Origin: Paraburkholderia sp. BL25I1N1
Lineage (GTDB): Bacteria > Pseudomonadota > Gammaproteobacteria > Burkholderiales > Burkholderiaceae
Assembly (NCBI RefSeq): GCF_003002025.1
Contig: NZ_PVZB01000005.1
Span: forward strand, 310,001 to 374,000
DNA: 64,000 nt
Direction: 5' to 3'
Shown: piece after piece, positions 42,706 through 53,253 of the stretch
Position numbering within the stretch: the stretch's first letter is position 1
How the letters are laid out: every line of letters starts with the position of its first letter
Translations under genes and position numbers: made by a program
Notes under the pieces: generated by a model
Seen by the model: the letters and a program-made list of their open reading frames with translations, nothing else
Told to the model about the DNA's origin: nothing
The model's database searches: none

Positions 42706-44469
42706 ATGAATATGCCCAGCGCGGAATTCTCCACGTCGGATACGACACCCCATCCTGAAGCTGACTCTATCGGCGCCACCGTGCTCATGAAGGCACTGGC
42801 CGACGAAGACGTCGAGTTTGTGTGGGGCTATCCCGGCGGCTCGGTACTCTACATTTACGACGAGCTGTACAAGCAGGACAAGTTCCAGCATATCCTCGTG
42901 CGCCACGAGCAGGCCGCGGTCCACGCCGCCGACGCTTACTCGCGTTCCACCGGCAAGGTCGGTGTGTGCCTCGTGACCTCCGGCCCCGGCGTGACCAATG
43001 CGGTGACCGGCATCGCCACGGCATACATGGATTCGATTCCGATGGTCGTGATCAGCGGCCAGGTGCCGACTGCCGCGATCGGTCAGGATGCGTTCCAGGA
43101 GTGCGACACGGTCGGCATCACGCGTCCTTGCGTGAAGCACAACTTCCTCGTGAAGGACGTGCGCGACCTCGCCGCCACCGTCAAGAAAGCCTTCTTCATT
43201 GCCCGTACCGGCCGTCCCGGCCCGGTGCTGATCGACATTCCGAAAGACGTGTCGAAAGCGCCTTGCCAGTACGAACCGCTCAAGACTGTTTCGCTGCGCT
43301 CGTACAACCCGGTCACGAAAGGTCACTCCGGCCAGATCCGCAAGGCCGTGTCCTTGCTGCTGTCGGCCAAGCGTCCGTATATCTACACCGGCGGCGGCAT
43401 CATTCTCGCGGATGCATCGCGCGAGCTGAACCAGTTCGCCGATCTGCTCGGCTATCCCGTCACCAACACGTTGATGGGTCTGGGCGGCTACCGCGCGAGC
43501 GACAAGAAATTCCTCGGCATGCTCGGCATGCACGGCACGTACGAAGCCAACATGGCGATGCAGCACTGCGACGTGCTGATCGCGATCGGCGCGCGTTTCG
43601 ACGACCGTGTGATCGGCGACCCGGCGCACTTCTCGTCGCGTCCGCGCAAGATCATCCATATCGACATCGATCCGTCCTCCATCTCCAAGCGCGTCAAGGT
43701 CGACATTCCGATCGTCGGCGACGTGAAGGAAGTGCTGAAGGAGTTGATCGAGCAGTTGCAAACGGCCGAGCATGGCCCGGACACCGCGGCGCTCGCCGAC
43801 TGGTGGAAGGACATCGAAGCCTGGCGCGCGAAAGACTGCCTGAAGTTCGACCGCAAGAGCGACATCATCAAGCCGCAGTACGTGGTGGAAAAAGCGTGGG
43901 AACTGACCGACGGCAATGCCTTCGTGTGTTCCGACGTCGGCCAGCACCAGATGTGGGCGGCGCAGTTCTATCGCTTCAACAAGCCGCGCCGCTGGATCAA
44001 CTCCGGTGGCCTCGGCACGATGGGCTTCGGCCTGCCGGCGGCGATGGGCGTGAAGATGGCGCACCCGGACGACGACGTGCTCTGTATCACGGGCGAAGGC
44101 TCGATCCAGATGTGTATCCAGGAGCTCTCCACCTGCAAGCAGTACGAGACTCCGGTGAAGATCATTTCGCTGAACAACCGCTATCTGGGCATGGTGCGCC
44201 AGTGGCAGCAGATCGAATACAGCAAGCGCTATTCGCATTCCTACATGGACGCGCTGCCGGATTTCGTGAAGCTCGCCGAAGCGTACGGCCACGTCGGCAT
44301 GCGTATCGAACGCACGGCGGATGTCGAGCCGGCGCTCAAGGAAGCGCTGCGCCTGAAAGATCGCACGGTGTTTCTCGATTTCCAGACCGATCCGACCGAA
44401 AACGTCTGGCCGATGGTTCAGGCCGGCAAGGGCATCACCGAGATGCTCATGGGTTCGGAAGATCTATAA
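42706..44469 (+). CDS. ilvI: Acetolactate synthase large subunit
   Basis: This protein has 587 residues from ATG 42706, behind AAAGGTG. It condenses two pyruvates to acetolactate, or pyruvate plus 2-oxobutyrate, in Ile/Val/Leu synthesis with TPP and FAD. The N-terminal TPP site has VWGYPGGSVLYIYDEL and VRHEQAAVHAADAYSR with its catalytic Glu. The central domain has ALIAIGARFDDRV-like FAD contacts, and the C-terminal TPP/Mg site has ITGEGSIQMCIQELST and LNNRYLGMVRQWQ. ilvB is an equivalent name. The small subunit gene follows 124 bases downstream. Confidence 0.96.
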   Translation: MNMPSAEFSTSDTTPHPEADSIGATVLMKALADEDVEFVWGYPGGSVLYIYDELYKQDKFQHILVRHEQAAVHAADAYSRSTGKVGVCLVTSGPGVTNAVTGIATAYMDSIPMVVISGQVPTAAIGQDAFQECDTVGITRPCVKHNFLVKDVRDLAATVKKAFFIARTGRPGPVLIDIPKDVSKAPCQYEPLKTVSLRSYNPVTKGHSGQIRKAVSLLLSAKRPYIYTGGGIILADASRELNQFADLLGYPVTNTLMGLGGYRASDKKFLGMLGMHGTYEANMAMQHCDVLIAIGARFDDRVIGDPAHFSSRPRKIIHIDIDPSSISKRVKVDIPIVGDVKEVLKELIEQLQTAEHGPDTAALADWWKDIEAWRAKDCLKFDRKSDIIKPQYVVEKAWELTDGNAFVCSDVGQHQMWAAQFYRFNKPRRWINSGGLGTMGFGLPAAMGVKMAHPDDDVLCITGEGSIQMCIQELSTCKQYETPVKIISLNNRYLGMVRQWQQIEYSKRYSHSYMDALPDFVKLAEAYGHVGMRIERTADVEPALKEALRLKDRTVFLDFQTDPTENVWPMVQAGKGITEMLMGSEDL

Positions 44470-44593
44470 CGACGGCGCGTTGAGTTAAACGCAGCGCCGG
44501 CTTCGTCATGCGCGCCTTCATGAAAGGCGACAAGCGGACGAAGCGGCGCGAACCGTTCGCAGACATCGACAAAACATCTGGAAGAAGCGAATC

Positions 44594-45085
44594 ATGAGAC
44601 ACATCATTTCCGTCCTGCTGGAAAACGAACCGGGCGCGTTGTCACGCGTGGTGGGTCTGTTCTCGGCACGCGGCTACAACATTGAAACCTTGACGGTGGC
44701 TCCGACCGAAGACCGTTCGCTGTCGCGCATGACCATCGTCTCCATTGGCTCGGACGACGTGATCGAACAGATCACGAAGCATCTGAACCGCCTGATCGAG
44801 GTGGTGAAAGTGGTCGACCTTACCGAGGGCGCCCATATCGAGCGCGAGCTGATGTTGATCAAGGTGAGGGCGGTCGGCAAGGAACGTGAGGAGATGAAAC
44901 GGATGTCGGATATTTTCCGCGGCCGCATCATCGACGTCACCGAAAAGACCTACACGATCGAACTGACGGGCGCGAGCGACAAGCTCGATGCCTTTATCGA
45001 AGGGCTCGACGCCACGGCGATTCTCGAAACGGTCCGCACGGGCGGCTCGGGGATCGGTCGCGGCGAGCGCATTCTGAAGGTGTGA
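44594..45085 (+). CDS. ilvH: Acetolactate synthase small (regulatory) subunit
   Basis: This 163-residue protein has an N-terminal ACT domain (ISVLLENEPGALSRVVGLFS, YNIETLTVAPTEDRSLSRM) that binds valine for feedback inhibition. A second regulatory domain (RELMLIKVRAVGKEREEM, IIDVTEKTYTIELTG) follows. It activates the large subunit and confers valine sensitivity. ilvN is the equivalent name in some annotations. Its length matches E. coli IlvH. ilvC follows 121 bases later; that AT-richer gap could hold an additional promoter. Confidence 0.96.
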   Translation: MRHIISVLLENEPGALSRVVGLFSARGYNIETLTVAPTEDRSLSRMTIVSIGSDDVIEQITKHLNRLIEVVKVVDLTEGAHIERELMLIKVRAVGKEREEMKRMSDIFRGRIIDVTEKTYTIELTGASDKLDAFIEGLDATAILETVRTGGSGIGRGERILKV

Positions 45086-45179
45086 CGCGCGAGCGTACAA
45101 CCGTCTCGATCCAGGCCGGGCCGTGCCTGCACCAACCCGGCCACGCAACACACTATTTGCAGTATTTGAATTTCACTGA

Positions 45180-46223
<1,044 letters not shown>

Positions 46224-46280
46224 GCTGCTTTTCCAACTGATGTCCGGTGCGGCGCTATGCCGTAACAGCCGGACAGATCA

Positions 46281-46317
46281 AAAAGCCGTCCAAGGGTGCT
46301 GAACCCTGGGCGGCTTT
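46281..46317 (+). terminator. Intrinsic terminator after ilvC
   Basis: Stem AAAAGCCG / CGGCTTTT with an inner GGGT / ACCC pairing (46281-46317), ending in a T-run. It is 57 bases past the ilvC stop and before psd. Confidence 0.75.
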
Positions 46318-46355
46318 TGCTATCCTACGGTTTTACAAAAACACAGAAGCCATTC

Positions 46356-46994
46356 ATGAATTACCCTCATCCGATCATCGCGCGAGAAGGCTGGCCGTTC
46401 ATCGCCATCGCGGCCGTCGTTGCATTGCTGGTTCACTTCATCGCGGGGTTCGGCTTTTCATGGCTGTTCTGGCTCCTCCTGATCTTCGTCGTGCAGTTCT
46501 TCCGCGATCCGGCACGTCCTATCCCCACACAGGCGAATGCCGTGCTGTGCCCGGCCGACGGCCGTATCGTCGCGGTCGAAACCGCGCATGATCCGTATGC
46601 CAATCGCGAAGCGCTGAAGATCAGCGTGTTCATGAACGTCTTCAACGTGCACTCGCAACGCTCGCCGGTGGATGGCGCGATCTCCAAGGTCGAATATTTT
46701 CCGGGCGCGTACCTGAATGCCGCGGTGGACAAGGCTTCGACCGAAAACGAGCGCAATGCGGTGGTGATCGAAATGGCCGGCGGCCAGACGGTGACTTCGG
46801 TGCAGATCGCCGGTTTGATCGCGCGGCGCATTCTTTGCTACGTACGGGCAGGTGAGCCGCTCACCCGTGGTCAACGTTACGGATTTATCCGCTTCGGTTC
46901 GCGCGTCGACGTGTATCTGCCGGTGGGCAGCCGTCCGCGTGTGTCGATCGGCGAGAAGGTTTCGGCGTCGTCCACGATCCTCGCTGAACTATAA
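46356..46994 (+). CDS. psd: Phosphatidylserine decarboxylase (short proenzyme)
   Basis: This 212-residue enzyme makes phosphatidylethanolamine from phosphatidylserine. Two membrane helices near the N-terminus (residues 12-50) are followed by the catalytic part: [37 protein letters not shown] and [10 protein letters not shown]. The self-cleavage region [13 protein letters not shown] has its Gly-Ser at about residues 183-184, where the pyruvoyl group forms. It is the short Psd type, without the long N-terminal domain of E. coli Psd. pssA, the preceding step of the pathway, follows 23 bases downstream. Confidence 0.95.
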   Translation: MNYPHPIIAREGWPFIAIAAVVALLVHFIAGFGFSWLFWLLLIFVVQFFRDPARPIPTQANAVLCPADGRIVAVETAHDPYANREALKISVFMNVFNVHSQRSPVDGAISKVEYFPGAYLNAAVDKASTENERNAVVIEMAGGQTVTSVQIAGLIARRILCYVRAGEPLTRGQRYGFIRFGSRVDVYLPVGSRPRVSIGEKVSASSTILAEL

Positions 46995-47017
46995 AGCGGC
47001 ACCAAGGAGGTTTCCGA

Positions 47018-47884
47018 ATGGCCGCATTCAAACCGCGTCGACCCCGTAACAGCGGACCGCTTCCGCGTCCGTTCCGCCGTAACAAGCCGATGGTGACGGA
47101 GGCGGCGGTCGACAGCCGGCGTGCCCAGCGTCAGCAGTTCCTGAGAAAGCGCGGCATTTATCTGCTGCCGAACGCCTTCACCACGGCGGCGCTGTTCTGC
47201 GGCTTCTTTGCCGTGGTGCAGGCCATGAACGTGCGTTTCGAGGTCGCGGCTATCGCGATCTTCGTGGCGATGGTGCTCGACGGCATGGACGGTCGCGTCG
47301 CCCGCATGACGCATACGCAAAGTGCGTTCGGCGAGCAGTTCGACAGCCTGTCGGACATGGTGTCGTTCGGCGTGGCGCCGGCGCTGGTCATGTACGAGTG
47401 GATTCTGAAAGACCTCGGCCGCTGGGGCTGGCTCGCGGCGTTCGTCTACTGTTCGGGCGCGGCATTGCGTCTGGCGCGGTTCAACACGAACATCGGCGTG
47501 GTCGACAAGCGTTTCTTCCAGGGCATGCCGAGCCCGGCCGCGGCGGCGCTGATCGCCGGCTTCGTGTGGCTCGCTACGGACAACCGCGTGCCGCTCAAGC
47601 TGGTGTGGTTGCCGTGGGTTGCTTTCGTGCTGACGATTTACGCCGGCGTGACGATGGTGTCGAACGCGCCGTTCTACAGCGGCAAGGCGCTCGACGTGCG
47701 GCATCGCGTGCCGTTCGGGGTGATTCTGCTGGTGGTGGTCGCGTTCGTGCTGGTGTCCTCCGACCCGCCGCTGATGCTGTTCGGCCTGTTCGTGCTGTAC
47801 GGCCTGTCCGGTTACGTATTCTGGGGTTATCAGGCGGTGCGAGGCAGGGCGAATCCGGCCCGGTCGGTGTCTGTCGACCGGTAG
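47018..47884 (+). CDS. pssA: CDP-diacylglycerol-serine O-phosphatidyltransferase
   Basis: PssA (288 residues) makes phosphatidylserine from CDP-diacylglycerol and serine in the inner membrane. The CDP-alcohol phosphotransferase motif is visible as DGMDGRVARMTHTQSAFGE then FDSLSDMVSFG, supplying DG-x2-AR-x8-G-x3-D-x3-D. About eight hydrophobic helices are present. The first 45 residues are basic and hydrophilic. An AGGAGG ribosome site precedes the ATG. With psd it forms the phosphatidylethanolamine branch, placed between BCAA genes as in other Burkholderiaceae. Confidence 0.95.
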   Translation: MAAFKPRRPRNSGPLPRPFRRNKPMVTEAAVDSRRAQRQQFLRKRGIYLLPNAFTTAALFCGFFAVVQAMNVRFEVAAIAIFVAMVLDGMDGRVARMTHTQSAFGEQFDSLSDMVSFGVAPALVMYEWILKDLGRWGWLAAFVYCSGAALRLARFNTNIGVVDKRFFQGMPSPAAAALIAGFVWLATDNRVPLKLVWLPWVAFVLTIYAGVTMVSNAPFYSGKALDVRHRVPFGVILLVVVAFVLVSSDPPLMLFGLFVLYGLSGYVFWGYQAVRGRANPARSVSVDR

Positions 47885-47940
47885 AAACTTGTAACAACCG
47901 GTAGCGAGCGGTTTGCGTGCGCTGCCAGGCACGACATGGG

Positions 47941-47968
47941 AAAACGGCGGCCTTCGGGCCGCCGTTTT
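47941..47968 (+). terminator. Strong intrinsic terminator after pssA
   Basis: Perfect 12-base stem 47941-47952 / 47957-47968 closed by a TTCG tetraloop and ending in TTTT. It lies 57 bases past the pssA stop. Confidence 0.9.
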
Positions 47969-48307
47969 GCTTTCGGCGAGGCCGCCTCGCGGCGCTCCGC
48001 GGCCCGTCTCACGCAGGTCCGGCGCTAATTGCACGGCAGCGGGAATGTCGCTATAGTCGTTGGATCAATGCGTCTACATTCCTTGCCGAGCCGCGCAACG
48101 AGTCTCGACACGCGGCGCGCCGCTGACCGTGCTTATGCTGGAGTGTGCGCCGCGCGGACCGTCACGCCGAACGTCACGCTTCTGGTCACGCGGATCGTTT
48201 TTGTCCCCGGTTCGCTTCGTCCGTGATCGAGCGTCGCCAGTGGTAGCGCAAACAGCCAATTCCAATATCCCCTCCCCATAATTGAACGACTCCGCAGGAG
48301 ACTCGAC
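47969..48307. other. leuA upstream region
   Basis: About 340 bases without a supported gene. It carries a promoter-like pair TTGCAC (48029-48034) / TATAGT (48052-48057), then a leader of about 250 bases. Short frames inside it are not Leu-rich, so I find no classical leucine attenuator. AGGAG sits before the leuA ATG. Confidence 0.45.
48029..48057 (+). promoter_or_regulatory. Candidate leuA promoter
   Basis: TTGCAC (48029-48034) and TATAGT (48052-48057) are spaced by 17 bases. The -10 is good and the -35 matches only its TTG half. Confidence 0.45.
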
Positions 48308-49855
48308 ATGTCCGACAAACTGATCATATTCGACACCACGTTGCGAGACGGCGAACAATCGCCTGGCGCGTCGATGACGAAAGAAGAGAAAATCCGTATC
48401 GCGAAGCAACTCGAGCGGATGAAAGTGGACGTGATCGAAGCAGGCTTCGCGGCAAGCTCGAACGGCGACTTCGATTCAATTCACACGATCGCGAGCCTGA
48501 TCAAGGACAGCACGGTCTGCTCGCTCGCGCGCGCGAACGACAAAGACATTCAGCGCGCGGCCGACGCGCTCAAACCCGCCGATCACTTCCGCATCCACAC
48601 GTTCATTGCAACCTCGCCGTTGCACATGGAAAAGAAGCTGCGCATGACACCGGACCAGGTGTTCGAGCAGGCGAAGCTGGCCGTGCGTTTCGCCCGCAAG
48701 TTCACCGACGACGTCGAGTTCTCGCCCGAAGACGGCAGCCGCTCGGATATGGACTTCCTGTGCCGCGTGCTGGAAGCGGTGATCGCCGAAGGCGCGACCA
48801 CGATCAACATCGCCGACACAGTAGGTTATGGCGTGCCGGAGTTGTACGGTCAGCTCGTCAAAACGCTGCGCGAGCGCATTCCGAACTCGCACAAGGCGGT
48901 GTTTTCGGTGCATTGCCACAACGACCTCGGCATGGCGGTGGCGAATTCGCTGGCCGGCGTGCAGATCGGTGGCGCGCGTCAGGTCGAGTGCACGATCAAT
49001 GGCCTCGGCGAGCGCGCGGGTAACACGTCGCTCGAAGAAATCGTCATGGCGGTGAAGACCCGCAAGGATTACTTCGGCCTCGACATCGGTCTCGATACCA
49101 CGCAGATCGTGCCGGCCTCGAAGCTGGTGTCGCAGATCACGGGTTTCGTCGTGCAGCCGAACAAGGCCGTGGTCGGCGCGAACGCGTTCGCGCACGCATC
49201 CGGTATCCATCAGGACGGCGTGCTGAAGGCGCGCGATACCTACGAAATCATGCGCGCCGAAGACGTAGGCTGGAGCGCGAACAAGATCGTGCTCGGCAAG
49301 CTGTCGGGCCGTAACGCGTTCAAGCAGCGTCTGCAGGAACTGGGTATCGCGCTGGACAGCGAAGCGGAATTGAACACGGCATTCGCGCGCTTCAAGGAAC
49401 TGGCCGATCGCAAGTCGGAAATCTTCGACGAAGACATCATCGCGATCGTCACGGAAGAATCCGCCGAGGCGCAGGAGAGGGAGCACTACAAGTTCCTGTC
49501 GCTGTCGCAACATTCGGAAACCGGCGAGCAGCCGCACGCGAAGATCGTGTTCACCATGGAAGGCAAGGAAGTGACCGGCGAAGCGCGCGGCAATGGCCCG
49601 GTCGACGCCACCCTGAACGCGATCGAAACGGAAGTGGGCAGCGGCTCGGAACTGCTGTTGTACTCGGTGAATGCGATCACCACCGGCACGCAGGCGCAAG
49701 GCGAAGTGACTGTGCGCCTATCGAAGAGCGGGCGCATCGTCAATGGCGTCGGCACCGATCCGGATATCGTCGCGGCGTCGGCGAAGGCGTATATCTCGGC
49801 GCTCAACAAGCTGTATTCGAACGCGGACAGGTTGAATCCGCAGCGTTCGGAGTGA
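48308..49855 (+). CDS. leuA: 2-Isopropylmalate synthase
   Basis: LeuA (515 residues) condenses acetyl-CoA with 2-oxoisovalerate, the first committed step of leucine synthesis. [17 protein letters not shown] holds the substrate and metal site. [16 protein letters not shown] carries the second metal pair, and [18 protein letters not shown] and [12 protein letters not shown] follow. The C-terminal 130 residues form the leucine-binding regulatory domain. Length fits the bacterial class. It probably has its own promoter and is closed by the terminator at 49936-49967. Confidence 0.97.
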   Translation: MSDKLIIFDTTLRDGEQSPGASMTKEEKIRIAKQLERMKVDVIEAGFAASSNGDFDSIHTIASLIKDSTVCSLARANDKDIQRAADALKPADHFRIHTFIATSPLHMEKKLRMTPDQVFEQAKLAVRFARKFTDDVEFSPEDGSRSDMDFLCRVLEAVIAEGATTINIADTVGYGVPELYGQLVKTLRERIPNSHKAVFSVHCHNDLGMAVANSLAGVQIGGARQVECTINGLGERAGNTSLEEIVMAVKTRKDYFGLDIGLDTTQIVPASKLVSQITGFVVQPNKAVVGANAFAHASGIHQDGVLKARDTYEIMRAEDVGWSANKIVLGKLSGRNAFKQRLQELGIALDSEAELNTAFARFKELADRKSEIFDEDIIAIVTEESAEAQEREHYKFLSLSQHSETGEQPHAKIVFTMEGKEVTGEARGNGPVDATLNAIETEVGSGSELLLYSVNAITTGTQAQGEVTVRLSKSGRIVNGVGTDPDIVAASAKAYISALNKLYSNADRLNPQRSE

Positions 49856-49935
49856 GCGGCGTGGCAGCCGCGCGCTAACGGCGTGACGGCGTAGACGTCG
49901 CTGTCGTTGTCGTTGTCGCCGCCGTACGAATCGGA

Positions 49936-49967
49936 AAAGCCCCGTGCCTTGATTGGCACGGGGCTTT
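49936..49967. terminator. Bidirectional terminator between leuA and sulP
   Basis: Perfect 13-base stem 49936-49948 / 49955-49967 with a six-base loop, ending in TTT on both strands. It lies between two convergent genes. Confidence 0.85.
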
Positions 49968-49984
49968 GTTCATTGCGAGCCGAG

Positions 49985-51565
49985 TTACTCCGTCGCCGCG
50001 CGCCGCACCGACCAGCCGCGTGACGCGCGCGCCTGTGCCTGCACCTGGTGCCGCACTTCGACTGCGATGCCGCGGCGCGGCGCATCGGCCACGAACGTGT
50101 CGAGCAGTTCGCGCACATCGTGATCGACGAAATCGGCGCGCGTGGCATCGACGATCACGGTGGCGCCGTCGGGAATCTGTTGCAGGTAGTGCTTGAGCGG
50201 CACCTTGCCGAGAAACGACACGTCCTTGCGAAACGACAGCAGATAGTGGTCGCCATGTTGCGCGAGCACGATCGGACTGCGCAGATTCGCATACAGCGCG
50301 AGCAGCACGCTGCAGAGAATGCCGAGCACGATGCCGATCAGCAGATCCGTCGCGAGCACGCCGACGAGGGTGACGATAAACGGCGCGAACGGCGCAAAGC
50401 CCTGTTTCGCGATGGCGACGAACAGCGACGGCTTGGCGAGCTTTATCCCCGTGAAGATCAGAATCGCCGCGAGACAGGCGAGCGGAATCAGGTTGATGAC
50501 GCTGGTGAGCGCAAACACGCTGACGAGCAGCAGCATGCCGTGAATAATTGCCGAGAGCCGGCTTTGCGCGCCCGCATGCACATTGGCTGAACTGCGCACG
50601 ATCACCGACGTGATCGGCAATCCGCCGATCGCACCGGCAATCAGGTTGCCGATACCTTGCGCCTTCAGTTCGCGATCCGGCGGCGCTGCGCGTCGCTCGG
50701 GATCGATCTGCTCGACGGCTTCAAGGCTCAGCAGCGTTTCCAGGCTCGCGACGATCGCCAGCGTGATGGCGACGCGCCAGACATCCGGATTGATCAACTG
50801 CGCGAAGTGTGGCCCGAAGTCGGCCCATTCGAGAGCGACCCGCAACGCGGCGAACGATTCCAGCGGCGGCAGCGCCACGCGATGTTCGGCGGGCGGCGCG
50901 AGCGACGGCGCCAGCACGCCGAGCAGCAACGTCGCGCCGATTCCCAGCAGAACGACGGCGAGCGGCGCCGGTACGCGGCGCACCAGTGCGAAGCGGCGAA
51001 ATGCGCGAGTTTCCCAGCCGATCAGAATCGCCAGCGACAGCACGGTGATCACGCAAGCCGCCAGCGAGATCGAACCGAATGGCGTGGCAATCGCCGTTGC
51101 TGTCTGCGCGGTGGCTTGCGCACCGGACGCCGCATCCACGCCGGACAGTCCCAGCGCGAGCGGAAACTGCTTGACGATCAGCAGCACGCCAATCGCCGCG
51201 AGCATGCCCTTGATTACCGGCGACGGCACATAGGCGGCAAAACGGCCGGCCTTGAGCATGCCGAAACCGAACTGGATCGCGCCGGACAGCAGCACGGCCG
51301 CCAGGAACGCGGAGAAGCTGCCGAGCTGCGCGATCCCATCGACGACGATCACGACAAGGCCCGCCGCCGGCCCGCTCACGCTCAGACGGGAGCCGCTCAG
51401 CACGGCCACCACCAGCCCGCCGACGATGCCCGAGACGAGCCCGGCAAACGGTTCGACGCCCGATGCGTTGGCGATGCCCAGGCAGAGCGGCAGGGCGACC
51501 AGAAAAACGACCGTGCCCGCCAGCAGGTCGCGCTGAAATGTGGAGAAAAAAGCTCGAAGGTTCAT
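49985..51565 (-). CDS. SulP-family anion transporter with STAS domain
   Basis: This 526-residue protein has the SulP N-terminus (LLAGTVVFLVALPLCLGIA, GLVSGIVGGLVVAVLSGSRL, SVSGPAAGLVVIVVDG) and about 12 membrane helices. A C-terminal STAS region (about 430-510) includes KHYLQQIPDGATVIVDATR. SulP members carry sulfate, bicarbonate or C4-dicarboxylates. The beta-carbonic anhydrase gene only 87 bases upstream on the same strand makes bicarbonate a good guess, but sulfate cannot be excluded. Confidence 0.9.
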   Translation of the reverse strand: MNLRAFFSTFQRDLLAGTVVFLVALPLCLGIANASGVEPFAGLVSGIVGGLVVAVLSGSRLSVSGPAAGLVVIVVDGIAQLGSFSAFLAAVLLSGAIQFGFGMLKAGRFAAYVPSPVIKGMLAAIGVLLIVKQFPLALGLSGVDAASGAQATAQTATAIATPFGSISLAACVITVLSLAILIGWETRAFRRFALVRRVPAPLAVVLLGIGATLLLGVLAPSLAPPAEHRVALPPLESFAALRVALEWADFGPHFAQLINPDVWRVAITLAIVASLETLLSLEAVEQIDPERRAAPPDRELKAQGIGNLIAGAIGGLPITSVIVRSSANVHAGAQSRLSAIIHGMLLLVSVFALTSVINLIPLACLAAILIFTGIKLAKPSLFVAIAKQGFAPFAPFIVTLVGVLATDLLIGIVLGILCSVLLALYANLRSPIVLAQHGDHYLLSFRKDVSFLGKVPLKHYLQQIPDGATVIVDATRADFVDHDVRELLDTFVADAPRRGIAVEVRHQVQAQARASRGWSVRRAATE

Positions 51566-51652
51566 GGTGTCGGTGCAGTAAGGAGTGGCGCCTGGTATGC
51601 GGCGAAAGCTGAACCGGATCGGATTCGCATAAGGTCTCGCGTGGCTATCGCG

Positions 51653-52291
51653 CTAGGCGGCCGCGCTGTGGGCGGCGGTCGCGCAGGTCATGGCGTCGTC
51701 GGCGTCGTAGCCCGACGTGAGGACCTTGAGGCGGCCGTCTTCGAGCGCGAAGATCCAGCCGTGCACGAGCGGCGCCGGATCGGCGTCCCGCACGACGGGG
51801 TGCGCGCGCAGCCCGCGCACCTGTTCGAGCACATTCAGCTCGGCGAGGTGATTGACACGCTCACGTTCGCTCTCGAGGTCCTGCAGTTCTTCGCGATGCG
51901 CGTTAGCGAGCGAGCAAAGCGGCGCGATCCGCCGATTCACATGCGGCAGGCTCGGCTCGGGCGGCAGCAGCGCGGCGCGCACACCGCCGCATCCGTAGTG
52001 GCCGCAGACGATCACGTGGCCGACCTTCAGCACCTTCACCGCATATTCGAGAACGCTCGCCGAATTGTCGTCGTCGGGCTGAAAAAGGTTGGCGATGTTG
52101 CGGTGGACGAACAGGTCGCCCGGCTCGCAATGCGTGATGGTCTCGGCGGGCACGCGGCTGTCCGAGCAGCCGATCCACAGTACGTGGGGATTCTGACCGC
52201 GCGCCAGATCACGGAAAAACTGGGGGTTGCGCACGGCGGTTTCATGCGCCCAGGCAACATTGGCGACTAGCAGGCGTTTGGGACGGTTCAT
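51653..52291 (-). CDS. can: Beta-class carbonic anhydrase
   Basis: This 212-residue zinc enzyme interconverts CO2 and bicarbonate. The ligands are visible as VLWIGCSDSRVPAETI (Cys plus the Asp-Arg dyad) and VIVCGHYGCGGVRAAL (His and Cys). GDLFVHRNIANLF and VHGWIFALEDGRLKVL complete the family pattern. It is upstream of the SulP transporter on the same strand, so hydration and anion transport are probably coexpressed. No signal peptide is present, so it is cytoplasmic. Confidence 0.95.
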   Translation of the reverse strand: MNRPKRLLVANVAWAHETAVRNPQFFRDLARGQNPHVLWIGCSDSRVPAETITHCEPGDLFVHRNIANLFQPDDDNSASVLEYAVKVLKVGHVIVCGHYGCGGVRAALLPPEPSLPHVNRRIAPLCSLANAHREELQDLESERERVNHLAELNVLEQVRGLRAHPVVRDADPAPLVHGWIFALEDGRLKVLTSGYDADDAMTCATAAHSAAA

Positions 52292-52458
52292 CGATAGCGG
52301 CTCCGTAAATGGGGCGTATTCATTCGGCGCCGAAATTCACGGCTGAGCCCGTGCGGCCTCATGTGAGGCCAGCGCCGAATCAATGCTTACGAAAGCCTTT
52401 CTATCAAAAAATAAATCGTCTGTGCACGAAATAATATTCGCCGTGATGCGCAATAAAT

Positions 52459-52486
52459 AAAAAAAAGCCGCCCGGGAAGGCGGCTT
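52459..52486 (-). terminator. Intrinsic terminator after the lipoprotein gene
   Basis: Read on the minus strand, stem AAGCCGCC / GGCGGCTT (52486-52465) with a six-base loop is followed by eight T residues. It lies 33 bases past the lipoprotein stop. Confidence 0.9.
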
Positions 52487-52518
52487 CGTAGATTCATGCG
52501 GATCGGTTCGCGGGGCGC

Positions 52519-53070
52519 TCAGAACAGGCTGCGACGATCCGGATCGTGCAATGGATCGGGCGTTTTCTGCGTGAGCCGCACGATGCCCTGCTCGTCGAAA
52601 TAAAAGCTGTACATCATGTACCAGACGTTGTCTTCCAGGTAGCGATAAGTCCAGACTTCGCGCTTCATCAGCGGGAAGTACGAGGTTTCGACCGGTCGGC
52701 CAAAGTTCACCAGCACGTCGCTCTTGGTCCATTTGCCGATTTCGGCGCGATAGAACTCGTTCGGTTGCAGCACCTGGCGCACGTTGACGATCTTGCCGGC
52801 CGCGTCGATATCGGCTGCGGTGGTGGTTTCGCCCATCGGCTGGGTCGGCCACATCAGCCGCTTGCCGCCGTCCGGCAGGTCGTAGCTTTCGCGCGGCGGG
52901 CCGAGGCGCGCGACGATGGTCGATTCGTCCGCGCCCTGAGTGTATTGCTGCCACGGCTGCACGCAGCCGGCGAGCGCCAGCGCGCTCAGGCAAACAAGCG
53001 CCGCGCGGCGCAGGCGCCCTGCGGCAGGCGCTCCGATCGAGGCCGCCGTGCCGTGATGGCGGTTGAACAT
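52519..53070 (-). CDS. Putative outer-membrane lipoprotein (BamE/SmpA-like fold possible)
   Basis: This protein has 183 residues from ATG 53070, preceded by a GGAGGAA ribosome site. The N-terminus has basic residues, a hydrophobic core and the lipobox LALAGC, so Cys (about residue 36) should be lipidated after signal peptidase II cleavage. The mature part includes ADESTIVARLGPPRESYDLP, KRLMWPTQPMGETTTAADID and WTKSDVLVNFGRPVETSYF. Two repeated V-x-x-x-G-x-P units recall the BamE/SmpA fold, in which they shape the beta sheet. The function is unknown. Confidence 0.8.
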   Translation of the reverse strand: MFNRHHGTAASIGAPAAGRLRRAALVCLSALALAGCVQPWQQYTQGADESTIVARLGPPRESYDLPDGGKRLMWPTQPMGETTTAADIDAAGKIVNVRQVLQPNEFYRAEIGKWTKSDVLVNFGRPVETSYFPLMKREVWTYRYLEDNVWYMMYSFYFDEQGIVRLTQKTPDPLHDPDRRSLF

Positions 53071-53253
53071 GTATTCCTCCGATGGCGTTTGAGTAGCGGT
53101 TTTTATCATCGAGACGCATTATTTTGACACGCGCTGCGGCAAAAGATTGCGCTGCGTGCAGAGCTGGCCCGGCAATACGACAACGCTTGCGCCGGCTTGC
53201 TTATTCCATGCTGAACGACCTATGATCCGCGCTTTCATCAGGCAGGCGGGGCA

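Noticed and set aside
47969..48307. Leucine attenuator in the leuA leader
   Set aside because: No short frame with a run of Leu codons and no terminator/antiterminator hairpin pair are visible; the small frames read as ordinary shadows.
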